Shown: positions 23,969 to 32,256 of the stretch, piece after piece | Layout of the letters: the number at the start of each line of letters is the position of its first letter | Position numbering within the stretch: the stretch's first letter is position 1 | From: Sphingobacterium siyangense | Lineage (GTDB): Bacteria; Bacteroidota; Bacteroidia; Sphingobacteriales; Sphingobacteriaceae | DNA length: 38,599 nt | Reading direction: 5' to 3' | Assembly: GCF_007830445.1 (NCBI RefSeq) | Contig: NZ_VLKR01000047.1 | Location: 1 to 38,599 of the forward strand | Notes under the pieces: generated by a model | Databases searched by the model: none | What the model saw: only the letters and a program-made list of their open reading frames with translations | What the model was told of the DNA's origin: nothing | Program-made: the position numbers and the translations under genes

Positions 23969-24003
23969 TTTGCGCTAAAATGGTAAAATTTTTAGTAAAT
24001 TTG
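23969..24003 (+). promoter_or_regulatory. Candidate uvrB promoter
   Basis: TTTG (23969-23972), a 23-base spacer and TAAATTTG (23996-24003) fit the Bacteroidota consensus at the long end of the accepted spacing. The leader to the uvrB ATG would be about 160 bases, with nothing recognisable in it. Confidence 0.5.
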
Positions 24004-24172
24004 TGTAAGACCTTAGAAGGATATGGCCTGGATCACAGGTCGAAAAATCGTCTTTTTGCAGATTGAAACCATCGGATCATAAAAGTTGTTTTTGAGCTTA
24101 CGCTTAAGCAATTCGTGGTGCAATGTTTGCTGGAAAAGGCCTGAATAGTTTTCTTTAAGAAATAGGAAGTAT

Positions 24173-26206
24173 ATGAAATTTGAATTGACATCGGAGTACA
24201 AACCCACAGGCGATCAGCCAGAAGCAATTAAGCAATTGGTAGCAGGTGTAGAGCAGGCAGAGCAATACCAGACGCTTTTGGGGGTAACGGGATCGGGTAA
24301 GACCTTTACTGTTGCCAATGTGATTCAGGAAACGCAAAAGCCAACATTGATTTTAAGTCACAATAAAACATTGGCGGCTCAGTTGTACGGTGAATTCAAG
24401 CAGTTCTTTCCCAATAACTCGGTCAACTATTTTGTGTCTTATTACGATTATTATCAACCTGAAGCTTTTATTGCTTCGACGAATACCTACATCGAGAAGG
24501 ATTTAGCGATTAACGAGGAAATCGAAAAGTTGCGTTTGGCGACTACCTCGTCTTTGATGTCGGGTCGGCGTGATATTGTTGTCGTTTCTTCGGTATCCTG
24601 TATCTACGGTATGGGGAATCCGGAGGATTTCTCCCGATCTATTTTTCGTTTTGGTGTCGGTATGACTGTCACAAGAAATGCTTTCCTGCATAAATTGGTC
24701 GAGATCTTATATTCACGGACGACCGCAGAGTTTAAACGGGGTACCTTTCGTGTTAAAGGTGATACCGTGGATGTGTTTCCGGCATACTTGGATAATGCCA
24801 TTCGGATTTCATTCTTTGGGGATGAAATTGATGAACTGAGTGAGATCGATCCTATTTCGGGTAAAACGCTCAACAAGATGGAAGATCTTGCTCTTTTTCC
24901 GGCAAACCTTTTCGTTACACCGAAGGAAAAATTCAAAGAATCGATCTGGGCTATTCAAGATGAATTGATGCAACGGAAAACGCAACTGGAAGAGGAGGGC
25001 TTAATGCTTGAAGCGAAGCGTTTGGAAGAGCGGGTCAATTATGATTTGGAAATGATGCGTGAACTGGGCTATTGCTCGGGAATTGAAAATTATTCCCGCT
25101 TTTTCGATGGTAGACAACCGGGGATGCGTCCGTTCTGTTTGCTGGATTATTTTCCGGAGGATTACCTGTTGGTCATTGATGAAAGCCACGTGACCTTACC
25201 ACAATTGCGTGCGATGTATGGTGGTGACCGGTCGCGAAAAGTTTCCTTGGTGGAACATGGGTTTAGGTTACCAGCAGCTTTGGATAACAGACCTTTAAAC
25301 TTTCCGGAGTTTGAATCCCTCACGAATCAGACGATTTATGTGTCCGCGACTCCGGGCGATTACGAGCTGCAGCAGACCGAAGGTGTTGTTGTTGAGCAGG
25401 TCATTCGTCCAACAGGACTTTTGGATCCGATTATTGAAGTACGGCCAGCGATCAATCAGGTCGATGATTTCTTGGAAGAGGTCGATAAGACCATCAAAGA
25501 AGGAGGGCGTGTTTTGGCTACTACATTGACCAAACGCATGGCCGAAGAGCTTTCCAAATATATGACCAAGCTGAATTTAAAAGTCCGTTATATTCACTCC
25601 GAAATTAAAACCTTGGAGCGTGTGGAAATCTTACGGGGTCTTCGCTTGGGCGAATTTGATATCCTGGTCGGGGTGAACTTACTCCGTGAGGGGCTTGATT
25701 TGCCTGAAGTTACGCTTGTCGCTATTCTCGATGCGGATAAAGAGGGCTTTCTGCGTTCCGAACGATCGCTTATTCAGACGATTGGTCGGGCTGCCCGGAA
25801 TGATAAAGGTCGGGTTATTATGTATGCCGATAAAATGACGGATAGTATGCGTGTCACAATAGATGAAACCAATCGTCGCAGAGACAAGCAGATGAAATAT
25901 AACTTGGAACATGGCATTACACCGCGTACAGTCGGCAAAACAAGGGAGGAGATTCTGGAGCAGACTTCTGTTGCTGATTTTTCGGGTATTGAACCTAAAA
26001 TTTATGTTGAACCTGATCCGTCGCAAGCCATTGCAGCTGACCCAGTGATGCAATACCTCAGTGAGAAAGATTTGAAGAAGGCGATCGATAACGTAAGGAA
26101 GAAAATGGACAAAGCTGCAAAAGAAATGGACTTCTTGGAAGCAGCGAAATATCGTGATGAAATGTTCTCCTTGGAGAAGCTCTATGAAGAGCGATTCCCA
26201 TCGTAA
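24173..26206 (+). CDS. uvrB: Excinuclease ABC subunit B
   Basis: The damage-verification helicase subunit of nucleotide excision repair; it takes over lesions from UvrA and recruits UvrC. It has 677 residues, full length. Walker A is GVTGSGKT (37-44). The DNA-gripping beta-hairpin is seen in SYYDYYQPEAFI (89-100). The helicase motif DESH starts at 336. The later helicase motifs VGVNLLREGLDLPEV and QTIGRAARN are intact. The C-terminal UVR domain that binds UvrC is at about 636-671 (KKAIDNVRKKMDKAAKEMDF). It is transcribed alone; no terminator is obvious after it. Confidence 0.98.
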   Translation: MKFELTSEYKPTGDQPEAIKQLVAGVEQAEQYQTLLGVTGSGKTFTVANVIQETQKPTLILSHNKTLAAQLYGEFKQFFPNNSVNYFVSYYDYYQPEAFIASTNTYIEKDLAINEEIEKLRLATTSSLMSGRRDIVVVSSVSCIYGMGNPEDFSRSIFRFGVGMTVTRNAFLHKLVEILYSRTTAEFKRGTFRVKGDTVDVFPAYLDNAIRISFFGDEIDELSEIDPISGKTLNKMEDLALFPANLFVTPKEKFKESIWAIQDELMQRKTQLEEEGLMLEAKRLEERVNYDLEMMRELGYCSGIENYSRFFDGRQPGMRPFCLLDYFPEDYLLVIDESHVTLPQLRAMYGGDRSRKVSLVEHGFRLPAALDNRPLNFPEFESLTNQTIYVSATPGDYELQQTEGVVVEQVIRPTGLLDPIIEVRPAINQVDDFLEEVDKTIKEGGRVLATTLTKRMAEELSKYMTKLNLKVRYIHSEIKTLERVEILRGLRLGEFDILVGVNLLREGLDLPEVTLVAILDADKEGFLRSERSLIQTIGRAARNDKGRVIMYADKMTDSMRVTIDETNRRRDKQMKYNLEHGITPRTVGKTREEILEQTSVADFSGIEPKIYVEPDPSQAIAADPVMQYLSEKDLKKAIDNVRKKMDKAAKEMDFLEAAKYRDEMFSLEKLYEERFPS

Positions 26207-26266
26207 AGGAAGCTGGTTTGTTAATATGTATTAATTATTGTTAATCAATATTAAGATTTGTTAAAC

Positions 26267-26282
26267 AACGCTAAATAGCGTT
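26267..26282. promoter_or_regulatory. Small palindrome downstream of uvrB
   Basis: AACGCT-AAAT-AGCGTT lies 60 bases after uvrB and 56 bases before the next gene. It lacks a T-run, so it could be either a weak terminator or an operator for the small barrel gene. Confidence 0.3.
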
Positions 26283-26337
26283 TAAATTAAGATTCCGTCG
26301 TGCATATTTGTGGCAATTGTAAATAAATTGACCACAT

Positions 26338-26943
26338 ATGAAACATTTAATCTGCAGTATAATACTGTTTTCTGTGCTTTCCACAGCGTTCTGCCAAAGT
26401 AAAATTTCCTACGGTATAAACGCCGGGTACACAAATGCCGGATCATTGGTATCTAATAAACGAACGCACAGTTATAGCTTCCGAAGCATTTCGGGTGTTA
26501 CAGCAGGGCTTTTTCTTGAAATACCGCTCGTTGGTGGACTCTCTATTCAGCCTGAAGTAAACTTTACCCAAAATGGTATGGAGGCAAAGCATGCCCTTGA
26601 AAATAACTGGACAACATACCGAAGAAATGCGATCGATATTCCATTAAACATAGCTTATAATATTACGGTTGGAGAAGGTCGGATTTATCTTGCTGCTAGT
26701 CCCTATTATGGTATACAGATGTCTGTGAATAATAATGATGGAAAATTTTACGATGCAACGACCAATCCTTCAGACTATGGTTTGGGTTTTAACTTAGGTT
26801 ACAAATGGAATGGGGGCTATGGTTTCTTCATTGGCTCCAATTATGGGATGAAGGATATGAGCGTCAATGAAAATGTAAAACTCTATAACCGTACGTTCAA
26901 TGTTGGCCTACGATTTGACCTCCATCAGATACTAAAAAAATAG
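26338..26943 (+). CDS. Small outer-membrane beta-barrel protein (PorT/OmpW-like porin family)
   Basis: A 201-residue secreted protein with a signal peptide ending in STAFCQS (about 15-21) and a body of alternating hydrophobic and polar residues typical of an eight-stranded barrel (PF13568-like). Visible strands include ISYGINAGYTNAGSL, GVTAGLFLEIPLVGGLSIQP and DYGLGFNLGYKWNGGYGFFI, and the end FNVGLRFDLHQ. These proteins are common in Bacteroidota and mostly uncharacterised; some bind ligands or stabilise the outer membrane. No functional partner is evident among the neighbours. Confidence 0.82.
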   Translation: MKHLICSIILFSVLSTAFCQSKISYGINAGYTNAGSLVSNKRTHSYSFRSISGVTAGLFLEIPLVGGLSIQPEVNFTQNGMEAKHALENNWTTYRRNAIDIPLNIAYNITVGEGRIYLAASPYYGIQMSVNNNDGKFYDATTNPSDYGLGFNLGYKWNGGYGFFIGSNYGMKDMSVNENVKLYNRTFNVGLRFDLHQILKK

Positions 26944-27290
26944 CAATAAATATATCTGTAACGAGAAGCAGCATTCCATCACCTATATCGCCTCAGAAAG
27001 TGGCAACTTTTTTGGTATTATATTGGAATTGCTGCTTTTTTGTAAGCTCAAGTTTTATGTTTTCATCTTCAGGCCATTCGTACTGATCGCTGAGATCTGA
27101 ATTGACCTCTGAAATCTACGCTAATTATTTTCCTTTCTTTCATCTCAGGATGCCTCCTGATCCATCGGAATCGACCTTATTTCATGAGTTTTTCAATTGA
27201 ATTATATTGTTCAATTGTTAACATATTTTGCGTAAATCAAATTCTTCTCAGTAAATTAGTGCTCAAATCTAAACTAAAACATACTAAAAA
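26944..27290. other. Intergenic region with possible terminator and proB promoter
   Basis: No gene is seen in these 347 bases. A long-range inverted repeat, AAGCAGCATTCCA (26966-26978) with TGGAATTGCTGCTT (27024-27037), has one bulge and about 45 bases between arms and ends in six T, so it may be a branched terminator for the barrel gene. Near proB, TTG (27228-27230), 21 bases and TAAATTAG (27252-27259) form an imperfect promoter. TTCAATTG occurs twice, 18 bp apart (27192 and 27210). Confidence 0.45.
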
Positions 27291-28322
27291 ATGAAAAAGC
27301 CAATTCTCGTTGTCAAATTTGGATCGGCTTCTATTACCACGAAAGAGGGAGAAGTTGATGAACGTATTGTTTTGGAGATCGCTAGGCAGATTGCTTCCTT
27401 ACAAAAGAAATACAATATTGTCTTGGTCTCTTCAGGTGCTGTTGCTGCCGGTAAACGTTTTCTGCCCAGTTATACGGGAACGTTATCCGAACGAAAGGCC
27501 GCCGCGGCAATTGGGAACCCCATATTGATTAATACGTATTCAACTTATTTCCGACCGTTTAAAATTTCATTGGCGCAGAGTTTATGTGAGCGACATCATT
27601 TTTCCAATCGAGATCAATTTCTACAATTGAAAAATACGTATGAGGAGTTGTGGCGGAACAATGTTATTCCAATCGCAAATGAAAATGATGTGGTGAGTAA
27701 TAAAGAACTGAAGTTTTCAGATAATGATGAGCTGGCAACCTTGATTGCTGTTGGTTTTGGTGCCGAAAAATTGCTGTTTAGTACTTCCGTCCCCGGTGTG
27801 TTGGATGCAAACAACAAGATTATACCGCAAATTGAAACCATCGATCGGGATATCTTAGGTTTGGCAAGGAAGGATAAATCCTCAGTAGGATTGGGGGGAA
27901 TGACCTCGAAATTGAACTTTGCCCGATTGGCTAATCAAATGGGGATCGCTGTTGTCATTTTTAGTATGCAAACCGAAGAGGCGATCCAAAAAGCGGTTAA
28001 GCACGAGACTGGTACATTGTGCCTGGCTCAAAGTAAGAAGATCTCTTCCCGCAAGAAATGGCTTGCGAGTGGAAGTTTGATAAAAGGGGAATTGATGGTT
28101 GACCGTGGAGCGGAAGAAGCATTATTGAAACATAAAAGTTTGCTAGCTGTAGGGGTAACCCGTATCGTTGAACATTTTGAAAAAGGAGAAGTGTTAAATA
28201 TCGTCAATCTAGAAGGCTTAACTGTTGCCGTAGCCCGGGCGAAGATGGATTCATCCGCTTTGTCCCAGACCAGTAAAAAAAATGTAGAAATTGCACATGC
28301 AAATGATATCGTATTGTTATGA
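27291..28322 (+). CDS. proB: Glutamate 5-kinase
   Basis: The first enzyme of proline biosynthesis, phosphorylating glutamate to gamma-glutamyl phosphate. It has 343 residues. The amino-acid-kinase domain (1 to about 245) shows VVKFGSASIT, VSSGAVAAGK and PIANENDVV; a PUA domain follows (about 255-343, beginning KWLASGSLIKGELMVDRGAE). Proline feedback is known for the family. The stop overlaps the proA start by four bases (ATGA), so the two are translationally coupled. Confidence 0.95.
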   Translation: MKKPILVVKFGSASITTKEGEVDERIVLEIARQIASLQKKYNIVLVSSGAVAAGKRFLPSYTGTLSERKAAAAIGNPILINTYSTYFRPFKISLAQSLCERHHFSNRDQFLQLKNTYEELWRNNVIPIANENDVVSNKELKFSDNDELATLIAVGFGAEKLLFSTSVPGVLDANNKIIPQIETIDRDILGLARKDKSSVGLGGMTSKLNFARLANQMGIAVVIFSMQTEEAIQKAVKHETGTLCLAQSKKISSRKKWLASGSLIKGELMVDRGAEEALLKHKSLLAVGVTRIVEHFEKGEVLNIVNLEGLTVAVARAKMDSSALSQTSKKNVEIAHANDIVLL

Positions 28323-29569
28323 GTGAATCCATCGTAAAACAACTTCAGGCGGCGGCCAAAGCAAAACAAATTTTGCAACAACTGGCTCCTGATACCAAAA
28401 TAACTATTTTAAATGCCATCGCAGATGGTCTTGTCGCGCATACTGCGGATATATTACAAGCGAATAAGATTGATTTGGATCGTATGTCTGATGATGACCC
28501 CAAAAAGGATCGTCTTTTGCTCAATAGCGATCGTCTAAAAGGCTTGGCTGACAGTGTTAAGCAGATAGCCCAGCTAGCAGACCCAACAGATCAGCTATTA
28601 CTAAAAAAGATATTGCCGAATGGATTGGAGATCGAGAAAATTACGGTTCCACTCGGTGTCGTTGGGGTAATCTATGAATCGCGACCCAATGTGACGATAG
28701 ATGTTGCTGCACTATGTATTCAATCGGGTAACGTTTGTCTATTGCGTGGTGGTTCTGATGCTTTATACACCAACGAAGCGCTGTTGAAAGTGATCCATAA
28801 TATTTTGGAGCTGCATGGTATCGCAACAACTATTGTGCAACTGTTGCCTGTTGAGAGGAAGCATGTTTCGGAATTATTGGAAGCTACCCAATATGTGGAT
28901 ATTATCATACCACGTGGCTCACAGTCATTGATTGATTATGTCAGGGAGCACGCTAAGGTGCCTGTCATTGAAACAGGAGCGGGAGTATGCCATACGTATG
29001 TGGACCGTACAGCAGATTTGGATATGGCAGCTAAAATTGTTGCTAATGCTAAAATTTCCAGGCCATCGGTGTGTAATTCTTTAGATACTGTTTTGGTCGA
29101 TCGCACTATTGCTCCCGAGTTTCTACAGAAATTGAAAACTTATTTTGAAGATGCTCAGGTGAAAGTTTTTGCGGATCCTACAGCTTATGAGGTACTGCAA
29201 GGTGAAAATTATTCAAATTTAAAGCGCGCAGAAGAAGATGATTTTGGAAGAGAATTTTTAGATTTGAAGTGTTCAATAAAGACGGTCTCGAGTTTGGACG
29301 AAGCTTTGGAGCATATCGCAAAATATTCTTCCAAACATTCGGAGTGTATTGTTTCTTCCAGTGAACTCCATATCGAACAATTTTTGAACACAGTGGATGC
29401 TGCTGCGGTATATGCCAATGCATCAACACGTTTTACAGATGGTGGTGAGTTTGGTTTGGGAGCAGAAATCGGTATCTCGACCCAAAAGTTACATGCCCGC
29501 GGACCATTTGCATTAGAAAAATTGGTAACAGAGAAATGGATTGTCCGTGGAAATGGACAGATCAGATAA
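28319..29569 (+). CDS. proA: Gamma-glutamyl phosphate reductase
   Basis: The second enzyme of proline biosynthesis, reducing the gamma-glutamyl phosphate made by ProB to glutamate semialdehyde with NADPH. It has 416 residues, standard. The aldehyde-dehydrogenase-type catalytic cysteine is C252 in ISRPSVCNSLDTVL. Other signatures are PLGVVGVIYESRPNVT, CLLRGGSDA and the end FTDGGEFGLGAEIGIST. The product is unstable and ProA works with ProB, so coupled translation makes sense. The start ATG overlaps the proB stop. Confidence 0.97.
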   Translation: MSESIVKQLQAAAKAKQILQQLAPDTKITILNAIADGLVAHTADILQANKIDLDRMSDDDPKKDRLLLNSDRLKGLADSVKQIAQLADPTDQLLLKKILPNGLEIEKITVPLGVVGVIYESRPNVTIDVAALCIQSGNVCLLRGGSDALYTNEALLKVIHNILELHGIATTIVQLLPVERKHVSELLEATQYVDIIIPRGSQSLIDYVREHAKVPVIETGAGVCHTYVDRTADLDMAAKIVANAKISRPSVCNSLDTVLVDRTIAPEFLQKLKTYFEDAQVKVFADPTAYEVLQGENYSNLKRAEEDDFGREFLDLKCSIKTVSSLDEALEHIAKYSSKHSECIVSSSELHIEQFLNTVDAAAVYANASTRFTDGGEFGLGAEIGISTQKLHARGPFALEKLVTEKWIVRGNGQIR

Positions 29570-29578
29570 GCATAGATC

Positions 29579-29983
29579 ATGGGATTAAGTTTTAAAAAAG
29601 ATGTATTGATGAATTGGATCGAAGAAATTGGTAAATTTCTTCGCATATGGACAGAAGGTCATGATGCCTTTACGGAGCCGACTGATCCAGCAGTGTTTGA
29701 AGATGCTTATGAAAAATTCTTCGAAAAGAGCAGGGCCTATTTTTTAAATCTTTCCGAAAGTGAGCTTTCGGCATATCTCAAAACAGATCTTCAAATACAG
29801 CAACTACATCCATTGGCTTTAACCTTGTTGTTTGATGGTTTGAATGCTACAGATGGTAATCAGGAGAATTTACTTCGCAAAGCAAAGTTTATTTTGAATC
29901 TGGCGATGGCCGAAACGGCGAGCTTTGCCTTTCAGGATTATCAATATCTTGCTATGATCGATAACAAGTTGAAGGGCCTTTAA
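29579..29983 (+). CDS. Uncharacterised protein in the pro operon
   Basis: A 134-residue cytoplasmic protein, predicted mostly helical from its composition, with no signal peptide or membrane segment. I do not recognise the family. It opens with an amphipathic MNWIEEIGKFLRIW segment; ATG at 29609 is an alternative start that would begin at this conserved-looking helix. The rest is rich in Leu, Asp and Glu (LNLSESELSAYLKTDLQIQQ). It starts 9 bases after proA and is followed by a long hairpin, so it is very likely the last gene of the proB-proA transcript. A role connected with proline or stress is only a guess from position. Confidence 0.75.
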   Translation: MGLSFKKDVLMNWIEEIGKFLRIWTEGHDAFTEPTDPAVFEDAYEKFFEKSRAYFLNLSESELSAYLKTDLQIQQLHPLALTLLFDGLNATDGNQENLLRKAKFILNLAMAETASFAFQDYQYLAMIDNKLKGL

Positions 29984-29993
29984 AGTTAAAAAA

Positions 29994-30055
29994 CTGTCAG
30001 TCATGCAATGCCCAAAAAAGTTAGACACTTTTTGGGGGCATAACATGACTGACAG
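29994..30055. terminator. Long nested hairpin between convergent genes
   Basis: The outer arms CTGTCAGTCATG (29994-30005) and CATGACTGACAG (30044-30055) are a perfect 12-bp inverted repeat. An inner stem, ATGCCCAAAAAAG with CTTTTTGGGGGCAT, has one or two mismatches and a bulge. The whole 62-base element would fold into one long stem. It ends 1 base before the acyl-CoA dehydrogenase stop codon. It most likely terminates both converging transcripts, though it is longer than the other terminators here. Confidence 0.75.
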
Positions 30056-30056
30056 C

Positions 30057-31193
30057 TTAGCGCAGAATCTCGCGGGCGATCACCAGACGTTGGATTTCAG
30101 AGGTCCCCTCGTAGATTTGTGTGATTTTTGCGTCGCGCATTAACCTTTCGACATGATATTCTTTTACGTAACCATAGCCACCGTGGATCTGTACAGCTTC
30201 TACAGTGTGTTTCATGGCGACTTCCGATGCATATAGTTTGGCCATGGCAGCTTCTTTACCGTAAGGAAGTCCCTGGTCTTTCGTCCAAGCGGCTTTATAC
30301 GTCAAAAGTCGAGCTGCCTCGATATCGACTTCCATATCGGCCAATTTAAACTGTATGGCCTGATGGTCCGAAATTGGCTTTCCAAAAGTCTTTCGCTCTT
30401 TTGAGTAAGCCAAAGCGAGATCATAAGCACCGGCAGCAATTCCTAAGGCCTGTGCTGCAATGCCGATACGACCACCATCGAGTGTTTTCATGGCAAACTT
30501 AAATCCGAAGCCATCTTCTCCGATGCGGTTTTCCTTAGGAACCCGGACATCGGAAAATAGAAGTGAATGGGTATCAGAACTGCGGATACCCAATTTGTTT
30601 TCCTTCGGACCAATGGTAAATCCCGTCAGTCCTTTTTCAACAATTAATACATTGATTCCTTTGTGGCCTTTTTCAGGATGTGTCTGTGCAATGACAAGAT
30701 AGATATCGGCATGGCCACCGTTGGTGATCCAATTTTTTGTGCCATTTAGTAGATAGTGATCTCCTTTATCTTCGGCGGTTGTGTGCTGCGAGGAGGCGTC
30801 CGAGCCGGCTTCGGGTTCTGATAACGCAAAAGCACCAAGTTTCTCGCCCTTTGCTAAAGGAATCAGGTACTTTTGTTTTTGTTCCTCTGTACCAAAAGCA
30901 TTGAGTCCATATAATACCAGTGAATTGTGGGCGGATACAATAACGGCCGCAGAGGCATCAATTTTGGCAATTTCTTCGAGAACAAGAACATAGGCCAATG
31001 TATCCATGCCAGCTCCACCATAAGCTTCGGGGGTCATGATACCCATAAATCCTAGCTCGGCCATCTGCTTGACAAAATCTGTTGGAAATTTTGCGGCTTC
31101 ATCGCGCTCGATTGCCCCAGCCTTTAGCTCCTGGGCGAATTCCCGCGCTGCGTCGCGGATCATTTTATGTTCTTCGCTTAATTCAAAATTCAT
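30057..31193 (-). CDS. Acyl-CoA dehydrogenase (short-chain type)
   Basis: An FAD flavoenzyme that makes the alpha-beta double bond in acyl-CoA during fatty-acid or amino-acid breakdown, passing electrons to electron-transfer flavoprotein. It has 378 residues, the usual length. Signatures: GAFALSEPEAGSDASS and NGTKNWITNGGHAD (flavin and substrate contacts), RIGIAAQALGIAAGAYDLA, QIHGGYGYVKEYHVERLMRD and the end YEGTSEIQRLVIAREIL. The catalytic base is E362 in YEGTSEIQR, as in short-chain (butyryl-CoA) dehydrogenases. The precise chain length cannot be told. It is monocistronic here. Confidence 0.94.
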   Translation of the reverse strand: MNFELSEEHKMIRDAAREFAQELKAGAIERDEAAKFPTDFVKQMAELGFMGIMTPEAYGGAGMDTLAYVLVLEEIAKIDASAAVIVSAHNSLVLYGLNAFGTEEQKQKYLIPLAKGEKLGAFALSEPEAGSDASSQHTTAEDKGDHYLLNGTKNWITNGGHADIYLVIAQTHPEKGHKGINVLIVEKGLTGFTIGPKENKLGIRSSDTHSLLFSDVRVPKENRIGEDGFGFKFAMKTLDGGRIGIAAQALGIAAGAYDLALAYSKERKTFGKPISDHQAIQFKLADMEVDIEAARLLTYKAAWTKDQGLPYGKEAAMAKLYASEVAMKHTVEAVQIHGGYGYVKEYHVERLMRDAKITQIYEGTSEIQRLVIAREILR

Positions 31194-31541
31194 GGCATTT
31201 CAGTTTTTTTGGTTCATCAGTTACCAAGTCGATAACTTATATATCTAATAAGATTTGCTCTCAAAAGGTTTTCTCCCAACTCACAATCGTTTTATGAGAT
31301 CGGTGTACCACCATACTCAAATATACAAAATATATATTATGCAAGCATAGTAATTTAATAAATTACTTTTTATACTACTTTTGGTAATCATAATAAGTTT
31401 TTGGGTAAAATCCTTACTTTCAATTGGATTAGGGTTAGTTTTTTCATCTTAATTTAAAAAATTGAAGAATTACTTGTTTGCTAAATTTAATCTACTATAT
31501 TTGTAGACTATATGATTTAAACACATTTAAAAAATAAGATT
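31194..31541. other. Divergent promoter region
   Basis: This 348-base gap holds no gene. A strong promoter for the peroxiredoxin gene is listed separately. For the acyl-CoA dehydrogenase gene, CAAATATA (31318-31325; TATATTTG on the minus strand) is a good -7 element, with a CAA only 16 bases further on, so that call is weaker. Confidence 0.5.
31474..31503 (+). promoter_or_regulatory. Promoter of peroxiredoxin gene
   Basis: TTG (31474-31476), a 19-base spacer and TATATTTG (31496-31503) match the Bacteroidota consensus exactly. The leader would be about 32 bases. It is one of the best promoter matches in the window, fitting an abundant protein. Confidence 0.78.
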
Positions 31542-32177
31542 ATGAGTTTAAGATTAGGAGATGAAGCGCCAAATTTTAAAGCGCAAACAACCATTGGTGA
31601 AATAGACTTTCACGATTATATCAAAGATAGCTGGGTCGTTTTCTTTTCGCACCCATCAGATTATACGCCGGTATGTACAACAGAGTTGGGTCGTACTGCA
31701 AAATTGAAATCTGAATTTGACAAAAGAGGTGTGAAGGCCATTGCGCTAAGCGTCGATAATGTAAACGATCACTTGAATTGGATTAAGGATATCAATGAAA
31801 CGCAAAATACCGAAGTGAATTTCCCGGTTATCGCTGATGAAGATCATCATGTATCCGAATTGTACGATATGATCCATCCAAATGCGTCCGCAACAGTGAC
31901 CGTACGTTCCGTATTTATTATTGGCCCTGACAAAAAGATCAAATTGACGTTGACCTATCCAGCATCAACAGGTCGTAATTTTGATGAAATCTTACGGGTC
32001 ATTGATTCTTTACAGTTAACAGCCGATTATCAAGTGGCTACACCTGCTGACTGGAAGCATGGTGAAGATGTTATTGTTGTTCCAGCGATAAAGACAGAAG
32101 ATATTCCTGCTAAATTTCCAAAAGGTTTTAAAGAGATCAAACCGTATTTGAGAACTACGCCACAACCTAATCTGTAA
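31542..32177 (+). CDS. 1-Cys peroxiredoxin (Prx6 family)
   Basis: A 211-residue thiol peroxidase that reduces hydrogen peroxide and organic hydroperoxides. The peroxidatic cysteine is C45 in HPSDYTPVCTTELG; no second cysteine is present anywhere in the protein, confirming the 1-Cys type. The Prx6-type C-terminal dimerisation arm is seen (TPADWKHGEDVIVVPAIKTE, then GFKEIKPYLRTTPQP). TYPASTGRNFDEILRVIDSL is also typical. The protein is cytoplasmic, with no signal. It is transcribed alone between a strong promoter and a strong terminator. The reductant is not evident. Confidence 0.95.
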   Translation: MSLRLGDEAPNFKAQTTIGEIDFHDYIKDSWVVFFSHPSDYTPVCTTELGRTAKLKSEFDKRGVKAIALSVDNVNDHLNWIKDINETQNTEVNFPVIADEDHHVSELYDMIHPNASATVTVRSVFIIGPDKKIKLTLTYPASTGRNFDEILRVIDSLQLTADYQVATPADWKHGEDVIVVPAIKTEDIPAKFPKGFKEIKPYLRTTPQPNL

Positions 32178-32201
32178 GGATTAGGCTTGGTATTAAGGGA
32201 C

Positions 32202-32238
32202 AAAAAAAGGCAACGATGAGAAAACGTTGCCTTTTTTT
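32202..32238. terminator. Bidirectional terminator between convergent genes
   Basis: A perfect 14-bp stem, AAAAAAAGGCAACG with CGTTGCCTTTTTTT, and a 9-base loop; A- and T-runs on either side suit both strands. Confidence 0.92.
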
Positions 32239-32256
32239 ATAAGTTATAAATGCGTC

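Noticed and set aside
29209..29646. 145-codon minus-strand frame over proA and the next gene
   Set aside because: It overlaps two plus-strand genes and shows no protein-like features.
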